From: CAWJMD01 sp963700925
GTDB lineage: Bacteria > Actinomycetota > Actinomycetes > Actinomycetales > CAWJMD01
NCBI GenBank assembly: GCA_963700925.1
Contig: OY969553.1
Coordinates: 3,844,001 to 3,908,000, forward strand
Direction of reading: 5' to 3'
DNA: 64,000 nt
This document shows positions 1 to 8,306 of this stretch, in pieces. The translations under genes and the position numbers were made by a program. Below the pieces are notes generated by a model. That model had not been told where the DNA came from. It saw nothing but the letters and a program-made list of their open reading frames with translations, and made no database searches. Every line of letters begins with the position of its first letter. Position 1 is the first letter of the stretch.

Positions 1-159
1 GCGGTCGTCGTCCCCGCTCCTGGCCTGCCCGAGGCAGCAAGGGACTTGGGTTGGCAGGGAGCCCTGCTGATCGTCCTGGTCGGCCTGCTCGGCTACGCCG
101 CGTACCTGATGACGACCGCGCTTCCGAGCCTCACCGCCGCGAGCCAGGGAAGGGCGTGA
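1..159 (+). CDS. C-terminal end of MauE/DoxX-like membrane protein (partial)
   Basis: Only the last 52 codons are in the window. They encode a hydrophobic stretch (residues about 20-40, rich in Leu, Val and Gly) and a short polar tail, ending at TGA 157-159. The next gene starts with GTG 156, so the two overlap in GTGA and must be co-transcribed. Because the following genes resemble mauD, mauA and mauF, this is most likely the end of a MauE/DoxX-family redox-associated membrane protein, which in mau clusters works with MauD in disulfide formation of the small subunit. The identity rests on context; the visible residues alone are not diagnostic. Confidence 0.5.
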   Translation, partial: AVVVPAPGLPEAARDLGWQGALLIVLVGLLGYAAYLMTTALPSLTAASQGRA

Positions 160-932
160 CGGGTGCGATGGTCTGGTTGATCCTGGTGGAAACCGCTGTG
201 CTGGTGGTGTTGTGCGTCCTCGTGGCGGGTCTGCTCCGCGCCTACGCCGAGCTCCTCCGCCGGCTGCACGCCCTGGACGGCGGTGGCCAGACGGACGCCT
301 CCGAGACCGCCCCGGCCCCGTTCGCCGTCGTCGACCAGGTGACCGCGCCCAGGACCTACCGGCCCGAGGGTCGTGACGAGTGGTCCGCGGGCCACGACGT
401 CGAGGGGACCACGCTCGACGGGGAGGTCGCGATCGCCCGCGTCGTCGGGGCCGAGCAGGACACCCTGCTGGCGTTCCTGTCGTCCGGATGCGCCGGCTGC
501 ATGGGGTTCTGGGACGAGCTGGCGGCGCCAGGACGCTGGGCCCTCCCTGCCGGGTCACGGCTCCTCGTCGTCGCCCAGGACGAGCATGAGGAGAGCGTGT
601 CGCTGCTAGGTGACTTGTGCCCGCCAGGCGTCGACCTGGTGATGTCGGGGCAGGCGTGGAAGGACTACGACGTGCCCGGCTCGCCGTACGTGGTCGTCGT
701 GGACGGGCCGACCGGCCGGGTCAAGGGCGAGGGGTCTGGCACGTCGTTCAGCCAGATGTCTGCTCTGGTGGCGCAGGCCGCCGGCGACGCCTCGGCGCGC
801 GTTCGCAAGCCTGGCCGCGACACCGAGCGCGAGTCCGACGTGGACCGCGAGCTGATGCGGGCCGGCATCATGCCGGGGGATCCGCGGCTCTACCAGGGCC
901 TCCCTTCCGGCGACGCCGAGGGTGACCGGTGA
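156..932 (+). CDS. MauD-like membrane-anchored thioredoxin-domain protein
   Basis: 258 aa. One N-terminal membrane anchor (residues about 5-27) is followed by a periplasm-facing thioredoxin-like domain with a CxxC active site, C112-A-G-C115, in the context LSSGCAGCMGFW, and a likely cis-proline loop (VPGSPYVVV). MauD proteins have this architecture and help form the disulfides of the methylamine dehydrogenase light chain. The GTG 156 start overlaps the upstream stop and sits behind an AGGGAAGG ribosome site; an open frame upstream to position 51 is not needed. The polar C-terminal 50 residues have no recognisable domain. Alternative reading: a generic TlpA/ResA-type thiol-disulfide protein. 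Confidence 0.75.
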   Translation: MTGAMVWLILVETAVLVVLCVLVAGLLRAYAELLRRLHALDGGGQTDASETAPAPFAVVDQVTAPRTYRPEGRDEWSAGHDVEGTTLDGEVAIARVVGAEQDTLLAFLSSGCAGCMGFWDELAAPGRWALPAGSRLLVVAQDEHEESVSLLGDLCPPGVDLVMSGQAWKDYDVPGSPYVVVVDGPTGRVKGEGSGTSFSQMSALVAQAAGDASARVRKPGRDTERESDVDRELMRAGIMPGDPRLYQGLPSGDAEGDR

Positions 933-1480
933 TGCGCGCCGCCGCGCCCCAGCCAGTGACCCTCAGCGGATGGGGGATCACCGCCGAGGTCCCCGCGCAC
1001 TGGGAGGGCCGGCTGTTCAACCGTCCGACCCCGATCGCCGACTACACCGAGACCCTGGACACGTCCCAGCGGCGGTCAGGGGTGGACGCGGGGGCCGGCT
1101 CGATCGGTTGGAAGGGCGAGCGCACGGCACCGGTGCTGCACCTCGCGAACTTCGTGCTCGGGAGCGAGCGCGGGGACTTCGGCTCCGGCGTCGTCGAGTC
1201 GATGGGACCGCGGCACGCCTTCGTCGCCCTGCTCGAGTACGGCTCCGACCTGGCAGGAACCCCGTTGTTCTCCCCGCGCGGCACCCCTCGGCCACGACGA
1301 CAGGAGTTCAGTCCGGACTGCCTGCAACGCCGGCTGCCGGGACAGCTCGGATACCAGCGGTTCTTCAGCGTCGGGTCTCGCGCGCTGTGTCTGTTCGTCG
1401 TGCTGGGTTCTGCTGGGCAAGCCGAGACGCTCGTCGGGGACGTCAACGCCACGCTCGACGGGGTCGAGGTGAGGCCATGA
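929..1480 (+). CDS. Hypothetical protein of the mau-like operon
   Basis: 183 aa, not recognised. It starts within the previous stop (GTG 929, or ATG 932 in TGATG) and ends in ATGA with the next gene, so it is translationally coupled on both sides. No signal peptide or membrane segment is evident, although a short hydrophobic strand (ALCLFVVLGS) lies near residue 150. The N-terminus reads like a beta-rich domain (TLSGWGITAEVPAHWEGRLF), similar in style to small proteins that measure or bind a surface ligand. Its place between MauD-like and MauA-like genes suggests a role in maturation or quality control of the exported Cys-rich protein; this is inference only. Confidence 0.7.
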   Translation: MMRAAAPQPVTLSGWGITAEVPAHWEGRLFNRPTPIADYTETLDTSQRRSGVDAGAGSIGWKGERTAPVLHLANFVLGSERGDFGSGVVESMGPRHAFVALLEYGSDLAGTPLFSPRGTPRPRRQEFSPDCLQRRLPGQLGYQRFFSVGSRALCLFVVLGSAGQAETLVGDVNATLDGVEVRP

Positions 1481-2265
1481 GTGAGCCACGGACCACGTTC
1501 GCCGAGCGCCTGGTCGAGAAGATCGCCCGCCGCAGCGGTCCGGACCGGCGGGGCTTCCTGCGCGGCAGTGCCCTGGTCGGGGCCGCCGTGGTGGTGACCC
1601 CGGCGACCTACCTGACCCGGCCGACCACCGCCTACGCGGCTGTGTGCGGCAGCCACTCCACCTGCGCGAGCGGCTACACGGTGTTCTGCTGCACGGTCAA
1701 CCGGGGCCTCAACTCGTGCCCCCCGAACTCGTTCGTCGGTGGCTGGTGGAAGGCGGACAACGCGTCCTACTGCGGGGGCGCCGCGAGGTACTACATCGAC
1801 TGCAACGCGTACCGCAACAACAACCCCTACCGGTGCCGCTGCAACAGCGACCCGAGCACCTGCGACCACCGCCTGGTCGCCTGCAACCAGTTCCGCTACG
1901 GGCAGTGCAACACGCAGATCCCGTTGTCCAACACCGGCCCGATCGTGTGCCGGCTGGTCTCCTGCGTGCCGCCGTGGCAGGAGTACCCGGGCGTCTGCAC
2001 CACGAGCTCGCGGACGGACAACAACACGACGAGTCACACCGCCCCTTGCCTGAACGCACCGCCTCCCAGAAAGAGGGCCCCCACCATGTTCGTGGCCAAG
2101 CTCGGCTCCAGCCGGTACCGGCTCGTCACCGGCGACCGGTACATCGCCATCTCCGCGAGCCTCGCCCTCGCCCTCCAGAAACAAGGCATCCCTCTGGTCG
2201 GCGTCAGCGAGGCCGACGAGACCAACCTGTGGGCGACCCTCGTCAGCGAGGCCGACGCGCAGTGA
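1477..2265 (+). CDS. Tat-exported Cys-rich MauA-like (methylamine dehydrogenase light-chain-like) protein
   Basis: 262 aa. A twin-arginine signal (DRRGFLRGSAL, about residues 22-33, then a hydrophobic run to TAYAA) precedes a domain with many cysteines. The segment NSCPP...GGWWKAD...YYIDCNAYRNN..RCRC resembles the MauA region that carries the first tryptophan of the tryptophan tryptophylquinone (TTQ) cofactor. Where MauA has its second cofactor Trp (IIWCFG), this protein reads LVACNQF, so TTQ as known could not form. A C-terminal extension of about 60 residues (from TMFVAKLGSS) is absent from classical MauA. Neighbours of MauE, MauD and MauF type support a role as an exported, disulfide-laden redox or binding protein. 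Function unknown. Confidence 0.7.
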   Translation: MSEPRTTFAERLVEKIARRSGPDRRGFLRGSALVGAAVVVTPATYLTRPTTAYAAVCGSHSTCASGYTVFCCTVNRGLNSCPPNSFVGGWWKADNASYCGGAARYYIDCNAYRNNNPYRCRCNSDPSTCDHRLVACNQFRYGQCNTQIPLSNTGPIVCRLVSCVPPWQEYPGVCTTSSRTDNNTTSHTAPCLNAPPPRKRAPTMFVAKLGSSRYRLVTGDRYIAISASLALALQKQGIPLVGVSEADETNLWATLVSEADAQ

Positions 2266-2284
2266 TCGCCCACCGGAGAGATGG

Positions 2285-3097
2285 GTGGTCGCCGTGATTC
2301 CGGAGCTGATCGCGGCCGCTCTCGTCACCGCGGTGGCGGCCGGCGTCCGTGGCACCTGGTCTCCGTGCGGGCTGTCGATGCTGTCGTCGATCACCCCCTT
2401 CGGCGAGCGTGCCCGCGGCCACCGGTACAGCCTGACCTGCGGCTGGTTCGTGGTCGGCTCGGCGGTGGGCGGTGCCGTTCTCGGGGCGGTCTCCGCACTC
2501 GGTGCGCTGGCCCTCTCGCCCGTTGCCGATGGGTCCGCAGGGTGGCTCATGGCCGTTGCTGTGATCGCCGCCCTGCTGTGCATGGCCAGCGACGCAGCCG
2601 TGGGCCCGATCGGGCTTCCGACCTTGCCGCGGCAGGTTGACGAGGCGTGGCTGGACGTCTACCGGCGGTGGATCTACGCCGCTGGGTTCGGCGCTCAGAT
2701 CGGTGCCGGGTTCACGACCTACGTGATGACGGCGGCCACCTACCTGATGGTGTTCCTCGCCGTGCTCTCCGGGTCGCCGGCCTGGGCCATGGCGACGGGT
2801 CTCACCTTCGGGGTGGTCCGGGGCCTGATGGTGACCGTCGGCTCCCGGGCGTCGACGCCGGCGCAGTTGCGAGACCTGCACCGGGCCCTCGAGCGGTGGG
2901 CCGCCCCGTCGCTGCGGCTGATGGTGGCGCTCCAAGGCGCCGTGGCAGTGAGCCTGGCAGCCGCTCTCGCTGGGCCCGTGGCGGCAGCCGGCGTGTTCGC
3001 CGCCTGCGCGCTGATCGCCGCCAGAGCCTTCGTGCGGCGTCGACCGCAGACGAGCGACCCAGGCGGTCAGCTGGTGGGCGCGCGCTCCGGCCCTTGA
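2285..3097 (+). CDS. Polytopic membrane protein, MauF/CcdA-like
   Basis: 270 aa with about six hydrophobic segments. The first carries GTWSPCGLSMLSSITPFGERARG, a Cys/Pro/Gly motif of the type that ends the first helix of CcdA/DsbD-like electron carriers; a second Cys (SLTCGW) follows in the next segment. In mau clusters MauF is the CcdA-like membrane partner, which fits the gene order here. GTG 2285 follows GGAGAGATG by a short spacer; GTG 2294 is an alternative. It is the last gene of the operon, 31 bp before the PadR gene. The MauF assignment is from motif style and context. Confidence 0.6.
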   Translation: MVAVIPELIAAALVTAVAAGVRGTWSPCGLSMLSSITPFGERARGHRYSLTCGWFVVGSAVGGAVLGAVSALGALALSPVADGSAGWLMAVAVIAALLCMASDAAVGPIGLPTLPRQVDEAWLDVYRRWIYAAGFGAQIGAGFTTYVMTAATYLMVFLAVLSGSPAWAMATGLTFGVVRGLMVTVGSRASTPAQLRDLHRALERWAAPSLRLMVALQGAVAVSLAAALAGPVAAAGVFAACALIAARAFVRRRPQTSDPGGQLVGARSGP

Positions 3098-3120
3098 CAC
3101 TTTCTCTATCTAGATAGAGA
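3094..3120 (+). promoter_or_regulatory. Promoter with perfect 18-bp palindromic PadR operator
   Basis: TTGACA at 3094-3099 (consensus -35) is followed by TCTCTATCTAGATAGAGA at 3103-3120, a perfect palindrome. The palindrome fills the -35/-10 spacer and -10 region immediately before padR (ATG 3129), the expected place for autorepression. Operators with a TATCTAGATA-like core are known for PadR regulators of actinobacteria. The -10 is probably within TAGAGATT, which would leave almost no 5' leader. Confidence 0.8.
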
Positions 3121-3128
3121 TTGGACGG

Positions 3129-3464
3129 ATGAGGCGCACCCGCAAGCTCTCTCCGCAGACCATCGCGGTCGTGCTCGGGCTTGCCGACGAGGGGTGCGAC
3201 TGGAGCCACGGGTACGACCTGTGCCGACGCCTCGACCTGAAGGCCGGCACGGTCTACCCGATCCTGATGCGCTTGGCCGAGCGCGGGCTGGTGGAGACCG
3301 CCTGGGAGACCGACCCGCCCACCGGCCGTCCCGCACGCCACCTGTACCGGCTCTCGGATGCGGGGGCCGAGCTCGCGGACGAGCTGCGCACGGCAGCCGT
3401 CGCCGACGCCCCTCGCACTCGGACGGCCGGCGTCCAACGGCTCGCACTCGGTCAGGCCTGGTGA
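3129..3464 (+). CDS. PadR-family transcriptional regulator
   Basis: 111 aa. The winged-helix PadR pattern is clear: LSPQTIAVVLGLADEG, SHGYDLCRRLDLKAGTVYPILMRLAERGLVE, then the wing (RPARHLYRLSDAG). The C-terminal dimerisation helix is short, as in the PadR-s2 subgroup. It probably represses its own operon through the perfect palindrome just upstream. The stop overlaps the GTG start of the following membrane protein, so that gene is the likely regulated partner. Inducer unknown. Confidence 0.9.
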   Translation: MRRTRKLSPQTIAVVLGLADEGCDWSHGYDLCRRLDLKAGTVYPILMRLAERGLVETAWETDPPTGRPARHLYRLSDAGAELADELRTAAVADAPRTRTAGVQRLALGQAW

Positions 3465-4267
3465 TCTCCGTGCGACTCGCCGCCTGGGCTGTGTGTGCAC
3501 TGGCCCTCGCGGTCGCGCTGTCGCTCGTCGCGCCCGGACTGGCGGTCGTGGTCGTCCTCACGCTGGTCGTTCCGATCGCCGTCCTGGTGTGGATCCTGCA
3601 CGGGCGGCACGCGAACGGCGAGGAGGCGGATGCGGCCCAGGCGCTCCTGCTGGCTGCGGCGCCTCCGTCCGGCGAGCGCTCCTCAGCCACCGGCGAGCAG
3701 GTCGACTGGGGCGCGGCGTTGGGCGCGGAGCTCGCGAGCATCACGGTCCCGCGTGAACGGCGACAGTTCGCGCTCGGGGCTGCCCTCGCGATGCTCGGCA
3801 CGACCCATCGGCTCCGGTCCGGCCTTCTCGCGGTGGCCACGGCCGCTGCCTTCGCTGCCGTCCTGCTGGGTTTCTCACGCTCGTCCATGGGGCACGAGGG
3901 ACTGGGGTCTGTGAGCGTGCTCGTCCCCGCGGTGATGCTCTTCGCCATCGGCTACGTCTGCGCCTGGTCGACCGGATCACTCCGTTTCGCAGCCGAGACA
4001 GGCATTCTGGCCGCTTTCACGACTCTGGTGGCCGTGGCCGTGGTCCTCGGTGTCGAGGCGGTGCGCTGGTTCGACGTCGCCCATGTGTTCGTCCTCGACG
4101 GCGACTACGCCGACGTCGGTTCCTCCCGCGCGGCCGTCTTCGACGCGCTGAACCCGATCATCCTTCTGGTCCACCTCCTGTTCTGGCTGCCTTGGCCGGT
4201 GCTGGGAGCCATCGCCGGCGTGCGAACAAGCCGACGCGGTGCCCCGTTGGCGCGGTCGTCGTCATGA
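3461..4267 (+). CDS. Hypothetical membrane protein co-transcribed with padR
   Basis: 268 aa, starting at GTG 3461 within the padR stop. Two N-terminal hydrophobic segments (about residues 5-43), a cytoplasmic stretch of about 70 polar residues (ANGEEADAAQALLL to PRERRQFALG), then about four further membrane segments up to the Arg-rich end. Small membrane proteins are often coupled to PadR regulators in actinobacteria, where the pair acts as an on-demand transporter or envelope module. No conserved catalytic or transport motif was seen, so no function is assigned. Confidence 0.75.
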   Translation: MISVRLAAWAVCALALAVALSLVAPGLAVVVVLTLVVPIAVLVWILHGRHANGEEADAAQALLLAAAPPSGERSSATGEQVDWGAALGAELASITVPRERRQFALGAALAMLGTTHRLRSGLLAVATAAAFAAVLLGFSRSSMGHEGLGSVSVLVPAVMLFAIGYVCAWSTGSLRFAAETGILAAFTTLVAVAVVLGVEAVRWFDVAHVFVLDGDYADVGSSRAAVFDALNPIILLVHLLFWLPWPVLGAIAGVRTSRRGAPLARSSS

Positions 4268-4293
4268 CTGCGGGTTGCTGAGACCCTGACCCG

Positions 4294-5121
4294 ATGAGGT
4301 CCGGGGTCTCGCGCCGGACGCTGCTCCTCGGTGGCGCGGGTGCGGCCGCGGTGCTCGGCGCCGCGGCGGTGGTCACCGGGCTCGGACCCCTTCCCGACAC
4401 GATCAGGCAGCGCTTCGAGGACGACGGTCCCGACGGCGTGGTTCCCGATGCCGCCCCCGGCGACGAGCGCCTGGAGACGCGCCGCTCGGACGCCCGAGGG
4501 CGGGAGGTCGACTTCTACACGGCTGTCCCGGCCGGCCACGGTGACGGGCGCGGCCTGCCCGTCTGCCTCGTCCTGCACGGTGCCACGGCGACGGCTGCCG
4601 ACTTCGCGGGCTTCGGCTTCGGTCGGTTCCTGTCGGACGCCGTGGCACGTGGGGCCGCGCCGTTCGTGCTCGCCGGCGCCACCGGTGGCCGGCTGCGCTG
4701 GGAGCCGGATGGCGACGACGACCCGCAGCGGATGGTCCAGCAGGAGGTCCCCGAGTGGTGTGACGAACGCGGCTTCGACGCCAGCCGGCTGTCGGCCTGG
4801 GGCTGGTCGATGGGTGGCTACGGCGCGCTGCGTCTCGCCCAGGCACACCCCGGTCTCCTCAGGGCTGTTGCCGCCTTCTCGCCGGCCGTCTCTCCCGGTG
4901 ATCGGGTCTTCGCCGACGCCGGACAGCTAGACGGGACGCCGGTGGGCCTGTGGTGCGGACGCCAGGACGGGTTCTTCGAATCTCTCCAACGACTCGAGGC
5001 GGTGCTGCCCGAACCGAAGGCCGCGGGCGACTACCAGCCCGGCCGACACACGCGTGGCTACTGGAACCGCGTCACCCCCGCGGCCTTCGACTTCGTCGCC
5101 GCGTCCCTCACCGCGCGCTAG
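4294..5121 (+). CDS. Tat-exported alpha/beta-hydrolase (esterase)
   Basis: 275 aa. A Tat-type signal (SRRTLLLGGAGAAAVLGAAAVV) is followed by an esterase fold: PVCLVLHGATATAADF provides the oxyanion loop, GWSMGGYGALRLA the nucleophile elbow (GxSxG), and a late Asp and His (GRQDGFF, GRHTRGYW) are candidate acid and base. The overall pattern is close to esterase D/antigen-85-like enzymes. It is probably lipid-associated or periplasmic. ATG 4294 lacks a strong ribosome site. It stands alone between the PadR module and tig. Confidence 0.8.
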   Translation: MRSGVSRRTLLLGGAGAAAVLGAAAVVTGLGPLPDTIRQRFEDDGPDGVVPDAAPGDERLETRRSDARGREVDFYTAVPAGHGDGRGLPVCLVLHGATATAADFAGFGFGRFLSDAVARGAAPFVLAGATGGRLRWEPDGDDDPQRMVQQEVPEWCDERGFDASRLSAWGWSMGGYGALRLAQAHPGLLRAVAAFSPAVSPGDRVFADAGQLDGTPVGLWCGRQDGFFESLQRLEAVLPEPKAAGDYQPGRHTRGYWNRVTPAAFDFVAASLTAR

Positions 5122-5278
5122 CGGGCCAACCGCCGCATTCGGCTGCAGCGCGTCCGGCGGCTAGCATGAGTCGCTGATCCGGGCAGTTCAGTGCGCTTCC
5201 GCATGCGCCATCAGCATGAGCACTGCTCCGAGAACGCCTGCCCGAGCCCCATCAGAACACGAACCCTGGAGCCATTGC

Positions 5279-6697
5279 GTGAAGAGCGACGTCGAGACCC
5301 TCAGCCCGACCCGGGTGAAGCTCACCGTCGAGGTGCCCTACGCCGAGCTTGAGCCGAGCATGGCCAAGGCGTACAAGGAGATCGGCAGCCAGATCCAGGT
5401 GCCGGGCTTCCGCAAGGGCAAGGTGCCGCAGCGCATCATCGACCAGCGGGTCGGACGTGGGGCGGTGCTCCAGGAGGCCATCAACGAGGCGCTGCCCACC
5501 TTCTACGGCCAGGCGGCCGAGGAGGCCAAGATCCGACCGCTCGGCCAGCCCGAGGTCGACATCACCGACGTTCCCGACCCGGCCAAGGGCGGTGACCTCA
5601 AGTTCACCGTCGAGGTCGACGTGCGGCCGACGGTCACGCTGCCCGACTTCTCGACCCTGGCCGTGCAGATCGACGACGTCGAGGTCACCGACGCCGACGT
5701 CGACGAGCGCCTGGAGTCCCTGCGCGAGCGGTTCGGCACGCTGGTGGGTGTCGACCGTCCGGCGGCCGAGGGTGACTTCGTCTCCATCGACCTGATCGCA
5801 CGGATCGACGGCGAGGAGATCGACTCCGCCAACGGGATCAGCTACCAGGTCGGCAGCGGCAGCATGCTCGAGGGCATGGACGAGGCGCTGGTCGGCCTGT
5901 CCGCCGGCGAGCCGACGACGTTCACGACGCCGCTGGCCGGTGGCGAGCACGCCGGCAAGGACGCCGAGGTGTCGCTGACGGCCGTCTCGGTGAAGGAGCG
6001 CCAGCTGCCCGACGCCGACGACGAGTTCGCCGAGCTGGCTTCGGAGTTCGACACCCTCGACGAGCTGCGTGACGACCTGCGTGCCCAGGCCCAGCAGGCC
6101 AAGAAGTTCGAGCAGGGTGTCGTCGCTCGTGACCGCGTGCTCGACGCGCTGCTCGCGGCCGTTGACGTCCCCGTGCCGGAGAAGGTCGTCAAGGCGGAGG
6201 TCGACTCGCACCTCGAGGGCGAGGACCGCCTGGAGGACGACGAGCACCGTGCCGAGGTGACCGAGGAGGTCACGAAGGGGCTGCGCACCCAGTTCGTGCT
6301 CGACGCCGTGGTCGAGGCAAACGGTGTCGCGGTCAACCAGAACGAGTTGATCGAGTACCTCGTGGCTCAGGCCCCCCGCTACGGCATGGACGCGAACGCG
6401 TTCGCGCAGGCCGTCGACGAGGCCGGCCAGGTGCCCGCGATGGTGGCCGAGGTCGCGCGCCGCAAGGGTCTCGCTGTCGTGCTCGAGCAGGCGACCATCA
6501 CCGACCCGGCCGGCAACACGGTCAACCTCGACGACCTGGTGCCGCCGCGTCCGGAGCAGGAGCTCGCCGACCTCGACGACGACGATCTCGACGAGGACCT
6601 CGACGACGAGTTCGCGGACGAGGACCTCGACGACGACGAGGTGGCCGGCGTCGTCTCGTCCGACCCGAGCTCGCCCACCAGCCTGCCCCGCGTCTGA
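5279..6697 (+). CDS. tig: Trigger factor, ribosome-associated chaperone and peptidyl-prolyl isomerase
   Basis: 472 aa. The N-terminal ribosome-binding domain has the signature GFRKGKVPQRII; the FKBP-type domain follows (about residues 155-240, GDFVSIDLIARIDGEEI...GSMLEGMDEALVG), then the helical C-terminal arms. The last 50 residues are a very acidic Asp/Glu tail, common in actinobacterial trigger factors. GTG 5279 follows CTGGAG and matches the family start (KSDVETLSPTRVKLTVEVP); an in-frame ATG at 5216 would add an unconserved extension. Next to clpP1P2-clpX, as usual in bacteria, so folding and degradation factors sit together. Confidence 0.97.
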   Translation: MKSDVETLSPTRVKLTVEVPYAELEPSMAKAYKEIGSQIQVPGFRKGKVPQRIIDQRVGRGAVLQEAINEALPTFYGQAAEEAKIRPLGQPEVDITDVPDPAKGGDLKFTVEVDVRPTVTLPDFSTLAVQIDDVEVTDADVDERLESLRERFGTLVGVDRPAAEGDFVSIDLIARIDGEEIDSANGISYQVGSGSMLEGMDEALVGLSAGEPTTFTTPLAGGEHAGKDAEVSLTAVSVKERQLPDADDEFAELASEFDTLDELRDDLRAQAQQAKKFEQGVVARDRVLDALLAAVDVPVPEKVVKAEVDSHLEGEDRLEDDEHRAEVTEEVTKGLRTQFVLDAVVEANGVAVNQNELIEYLVAQAPRYGMDANAFAQAVDEAGQVPAMVAEVARRKGLAVVLEQATITDPAGNTVNLDDLVPPRPEQELADLDDDDLDEDLDDEFADEDLDDDEVAGVVSSDPSSPTSLPRV

Positions 6698-6708
6698 CAC
6701 GCGTCTGA

Positions 6709-6739
6709 CAGGCGTCTCACCGGGCGTGACGGACGCCTG
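6709..6739 (+). terminator. Possible terminator after tig
   Basis: Inverted repeat CAGGCGTC (6709-6716) / GACGCCTG (6732-6739) with a 15-nt loop, just after the tig stop. There is no U-tract, which is usual in high-GC actinobacteria. Confidence 0.45.
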
Positions 6740-6760
6740 ACCAGGCGCCGAGGGACCGTG

Positions 6761-6788
6761 CGCCGACAGCGAACACTGTGCGTATAGG
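6761..6788 (+). promoter_or_regulatory. ClgR-type box and promoter for clpP1P2
   Basis: On the minus strand, 6774-6761 reads GTTCGC-TGTCG-GCG, an exact match to the Streptomyces ClgR motif GTTCGC-N5-GCG. A -10-like TATAGG follows at 6783-6788, placing the box over the -35 region as expected for an activator. ClgR induces clpP1P2 under proteolytic stress in actinobacteria. Confidence 0.7.
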
Positions 6789-6891
6789 GGAGTGTGGCGT
6801 CGGGGGCCCGCGTTAGGGTCGTCGACAGCCGATGAGGCACTTCCGCACCGCGGACAGGTGTCTCGTCCCTCGACAGGATGGAGCGATCAGC

Positions 6892-7548
6892 GTGGGCGAC
6901 TTCCAGCCGGGCACCGCCGGGTCCCCGGGCCAGTTCGGTACCGAGATCGCGGCCAGGGGCGGCGGTCAGCCCTTCGGTCTCGACGACCACATCTACCAGC
7001 GGCTGCTGCGCGAGCGGATCATCTGGCTCGGCTCCGAGGTCCGTGACGAGAACGCGAACGCGATCTGCGCGCAGATGCTGCTCCTGGCCGCCGAGGACCC
7101 CGACAAGGACATCTGGCTCTACATCAACTCTCCGGGTGGGTCCGTCACCGCCGGCATGGCGATCTACGACACCATGCAGTACGTCAAGCCTGACGTCGCG
7201 ACCGTGGCGATGGGGCTGGCCGCGTCCATGGGCCAGTTCCTGCTCTCTTCTGGAGCCAAGGGCAAGCGGTACGCCACCCCGCACGCGCGGATCATGATGC
7301 ACCAGCCCTCCGGCGGCTTCGGCGGGACGGTGACCGACATCCGCATCCAGGCCGAGCTGATCAACCACATGAAGAAGACGCTGACCGAGCTGACCGCCGA
7401 GCAGACCGGCCAGACGATCGACCAGATCGCCAAGGACAACGACCGCGACCGCTGGTTCACGGCGAAGGAGGCGCTCGACTACGGGTTCCTCGACCACGTC
7501 GAGGCGCACTCCGGCGCCGTCACCGGTGGAGGCGGCACGGAGGGCTGA
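6892..7548 (+). CDS. clpP1: ATP-dependent Clp protease proteolytic subunit ClpP1
   Basis: 218 aa. Serine peptidase of the ClpP family: YINSPGGSVTAGMAIYDTMQ, nucleophile Ser in GLAASMGQFLLSSG, catalytic His in ARIMMHQPSGG, and the late Asp in the conserved DRDRWFTAKEALDYGFLD. Actinobacteria carry two clpP genes whose products form a mixed ClpP1-ClpP2 tetradecamer. GTG 6892 is preceded by GGATGGAG and gives a usual N-terminus; the open frame extends to ATG 6832 without conservation. Likely first gene of clpP1-clpP2(-clpX), under ClgR control. Confidence 0.95.
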   Translation: MGDFQPGTAGSPGQFGTEIAARGGGQPFGLDDHIYQRLLRERIIWLGSEVRDENANAICAQMLLLAAEDPDKDIWLYINSPGGSVTAGMAIYDTMQYVKPDVATVAMGLAASMGQFLLSSGAKGKRYATPHARIMMHQPSGGFGGTVTDIRIQAELINHMKKTLTELTAEQTGQTIDQIAKDNDRDRWFTAKEALDYGFLDHVEAHSGAVTGGGGTEG

Positions 7549-7613
7549 GCCCCGTTCAAGCCTGCCCGCCATCCACGCACCCAGCCTCGCGTCTCGCAGA
7601 CCAAGGAGCTCCC

Positions 7614-8306
7614 GTGATCGACCCCCGCACCCCCGGCGGAACCGCCGACTACGCCGGTTCTGCCGGCGCGCCGGCCCCGTTCGGCCGCGCCCCCTCGAGC
7701 CGCTACATCCTGCCGCAGTTCGAGGAGCGCACCGCCTACGGCTTCAAGCGCCAGGACCCGTACACCAAGCTCTTCGAGGACCGCGTCATCTTCCTCGGCG
7801 TGCAGGTGGACGACGCGTCCGCCGACGACGTGATGGCCCAGATCCTGGTGCTCGAGTCGTCGGACCCCGACCGCGACATCACGATGTACATCAACTCGCC
7901 CGGTGGCTCGTTCACCGCGCTGACGGCGATCTACGACACGATGCAGTACGTCAAGCCCGACATCCAGACGGTCTGCCTCGGCCAGGCGGCGTCGGCGGCT
8001 GCCGTGCTGCTGGCGGCCGGAGCGCCCGGCAAGCGCCTCGCCCTGCCGAACGCTCGCGTGCTGATCCACCAGCCGGCTCTGTCCAGCGGCGACTACGCGC
8101 AGGCGTCCGACATCGAGATCCACGCGAACGAGGCGCTGCGGATGCGCAACTGGCTGGAGGAGACGATCTCCAAGCACTCGAACAAGACCGTGGACGAGGT
8201 GCGGTCCGACATCGAGCGCGACAAGATCCTCACTGCGGCCCAGGCGCTCGACTACGGGCTGGTCGACCAGGTGCTGCCGAGCCGCAAGGGCCGCGACGCG
8301 CAATAG
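7614..8306 (+). CDS. clpP2: ATP-dependent Clp protease proteolytic subunit ClpP2
   Basis: 230 aa, second ClpP paralogue. It has YINSPGGSFTALTAIYDTMQ, the Ser in LGQAASAAAVLLAAG, and the His in ARVLIHQPA. The N-terminal extension of about 35 residues (YILPQFEERTAYGFKRQDPYTKLFEDR) is typical of actinobacterial ClpP2, the subunit that docks the Clp ATPase. GTG 7614 follows AAGGAG at good spacing. The 65-bp gap to clpP1 and shared strand indicate one operon. Confidence 0.95.
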   Translation: MIDPRTPGGTADYAGSAGAPAPFGRAPSSRYILPQFEERTAYGFKRQDPYTKLFEDRVIFLGVQVDDASADDVMAQILVLESSDPDRDITMYINSPGGSFTALTAIYDTMQYVKPDIQTVCLGQAASAAAVLLAAGAPGKRLALPNARVLIHQPALSSGDYAQASDIEIHANEALRMRNWLEETISKHSNKTVDEVRSDIERDKILTAAQALDYGLVDQVLPSRKGRDAQ

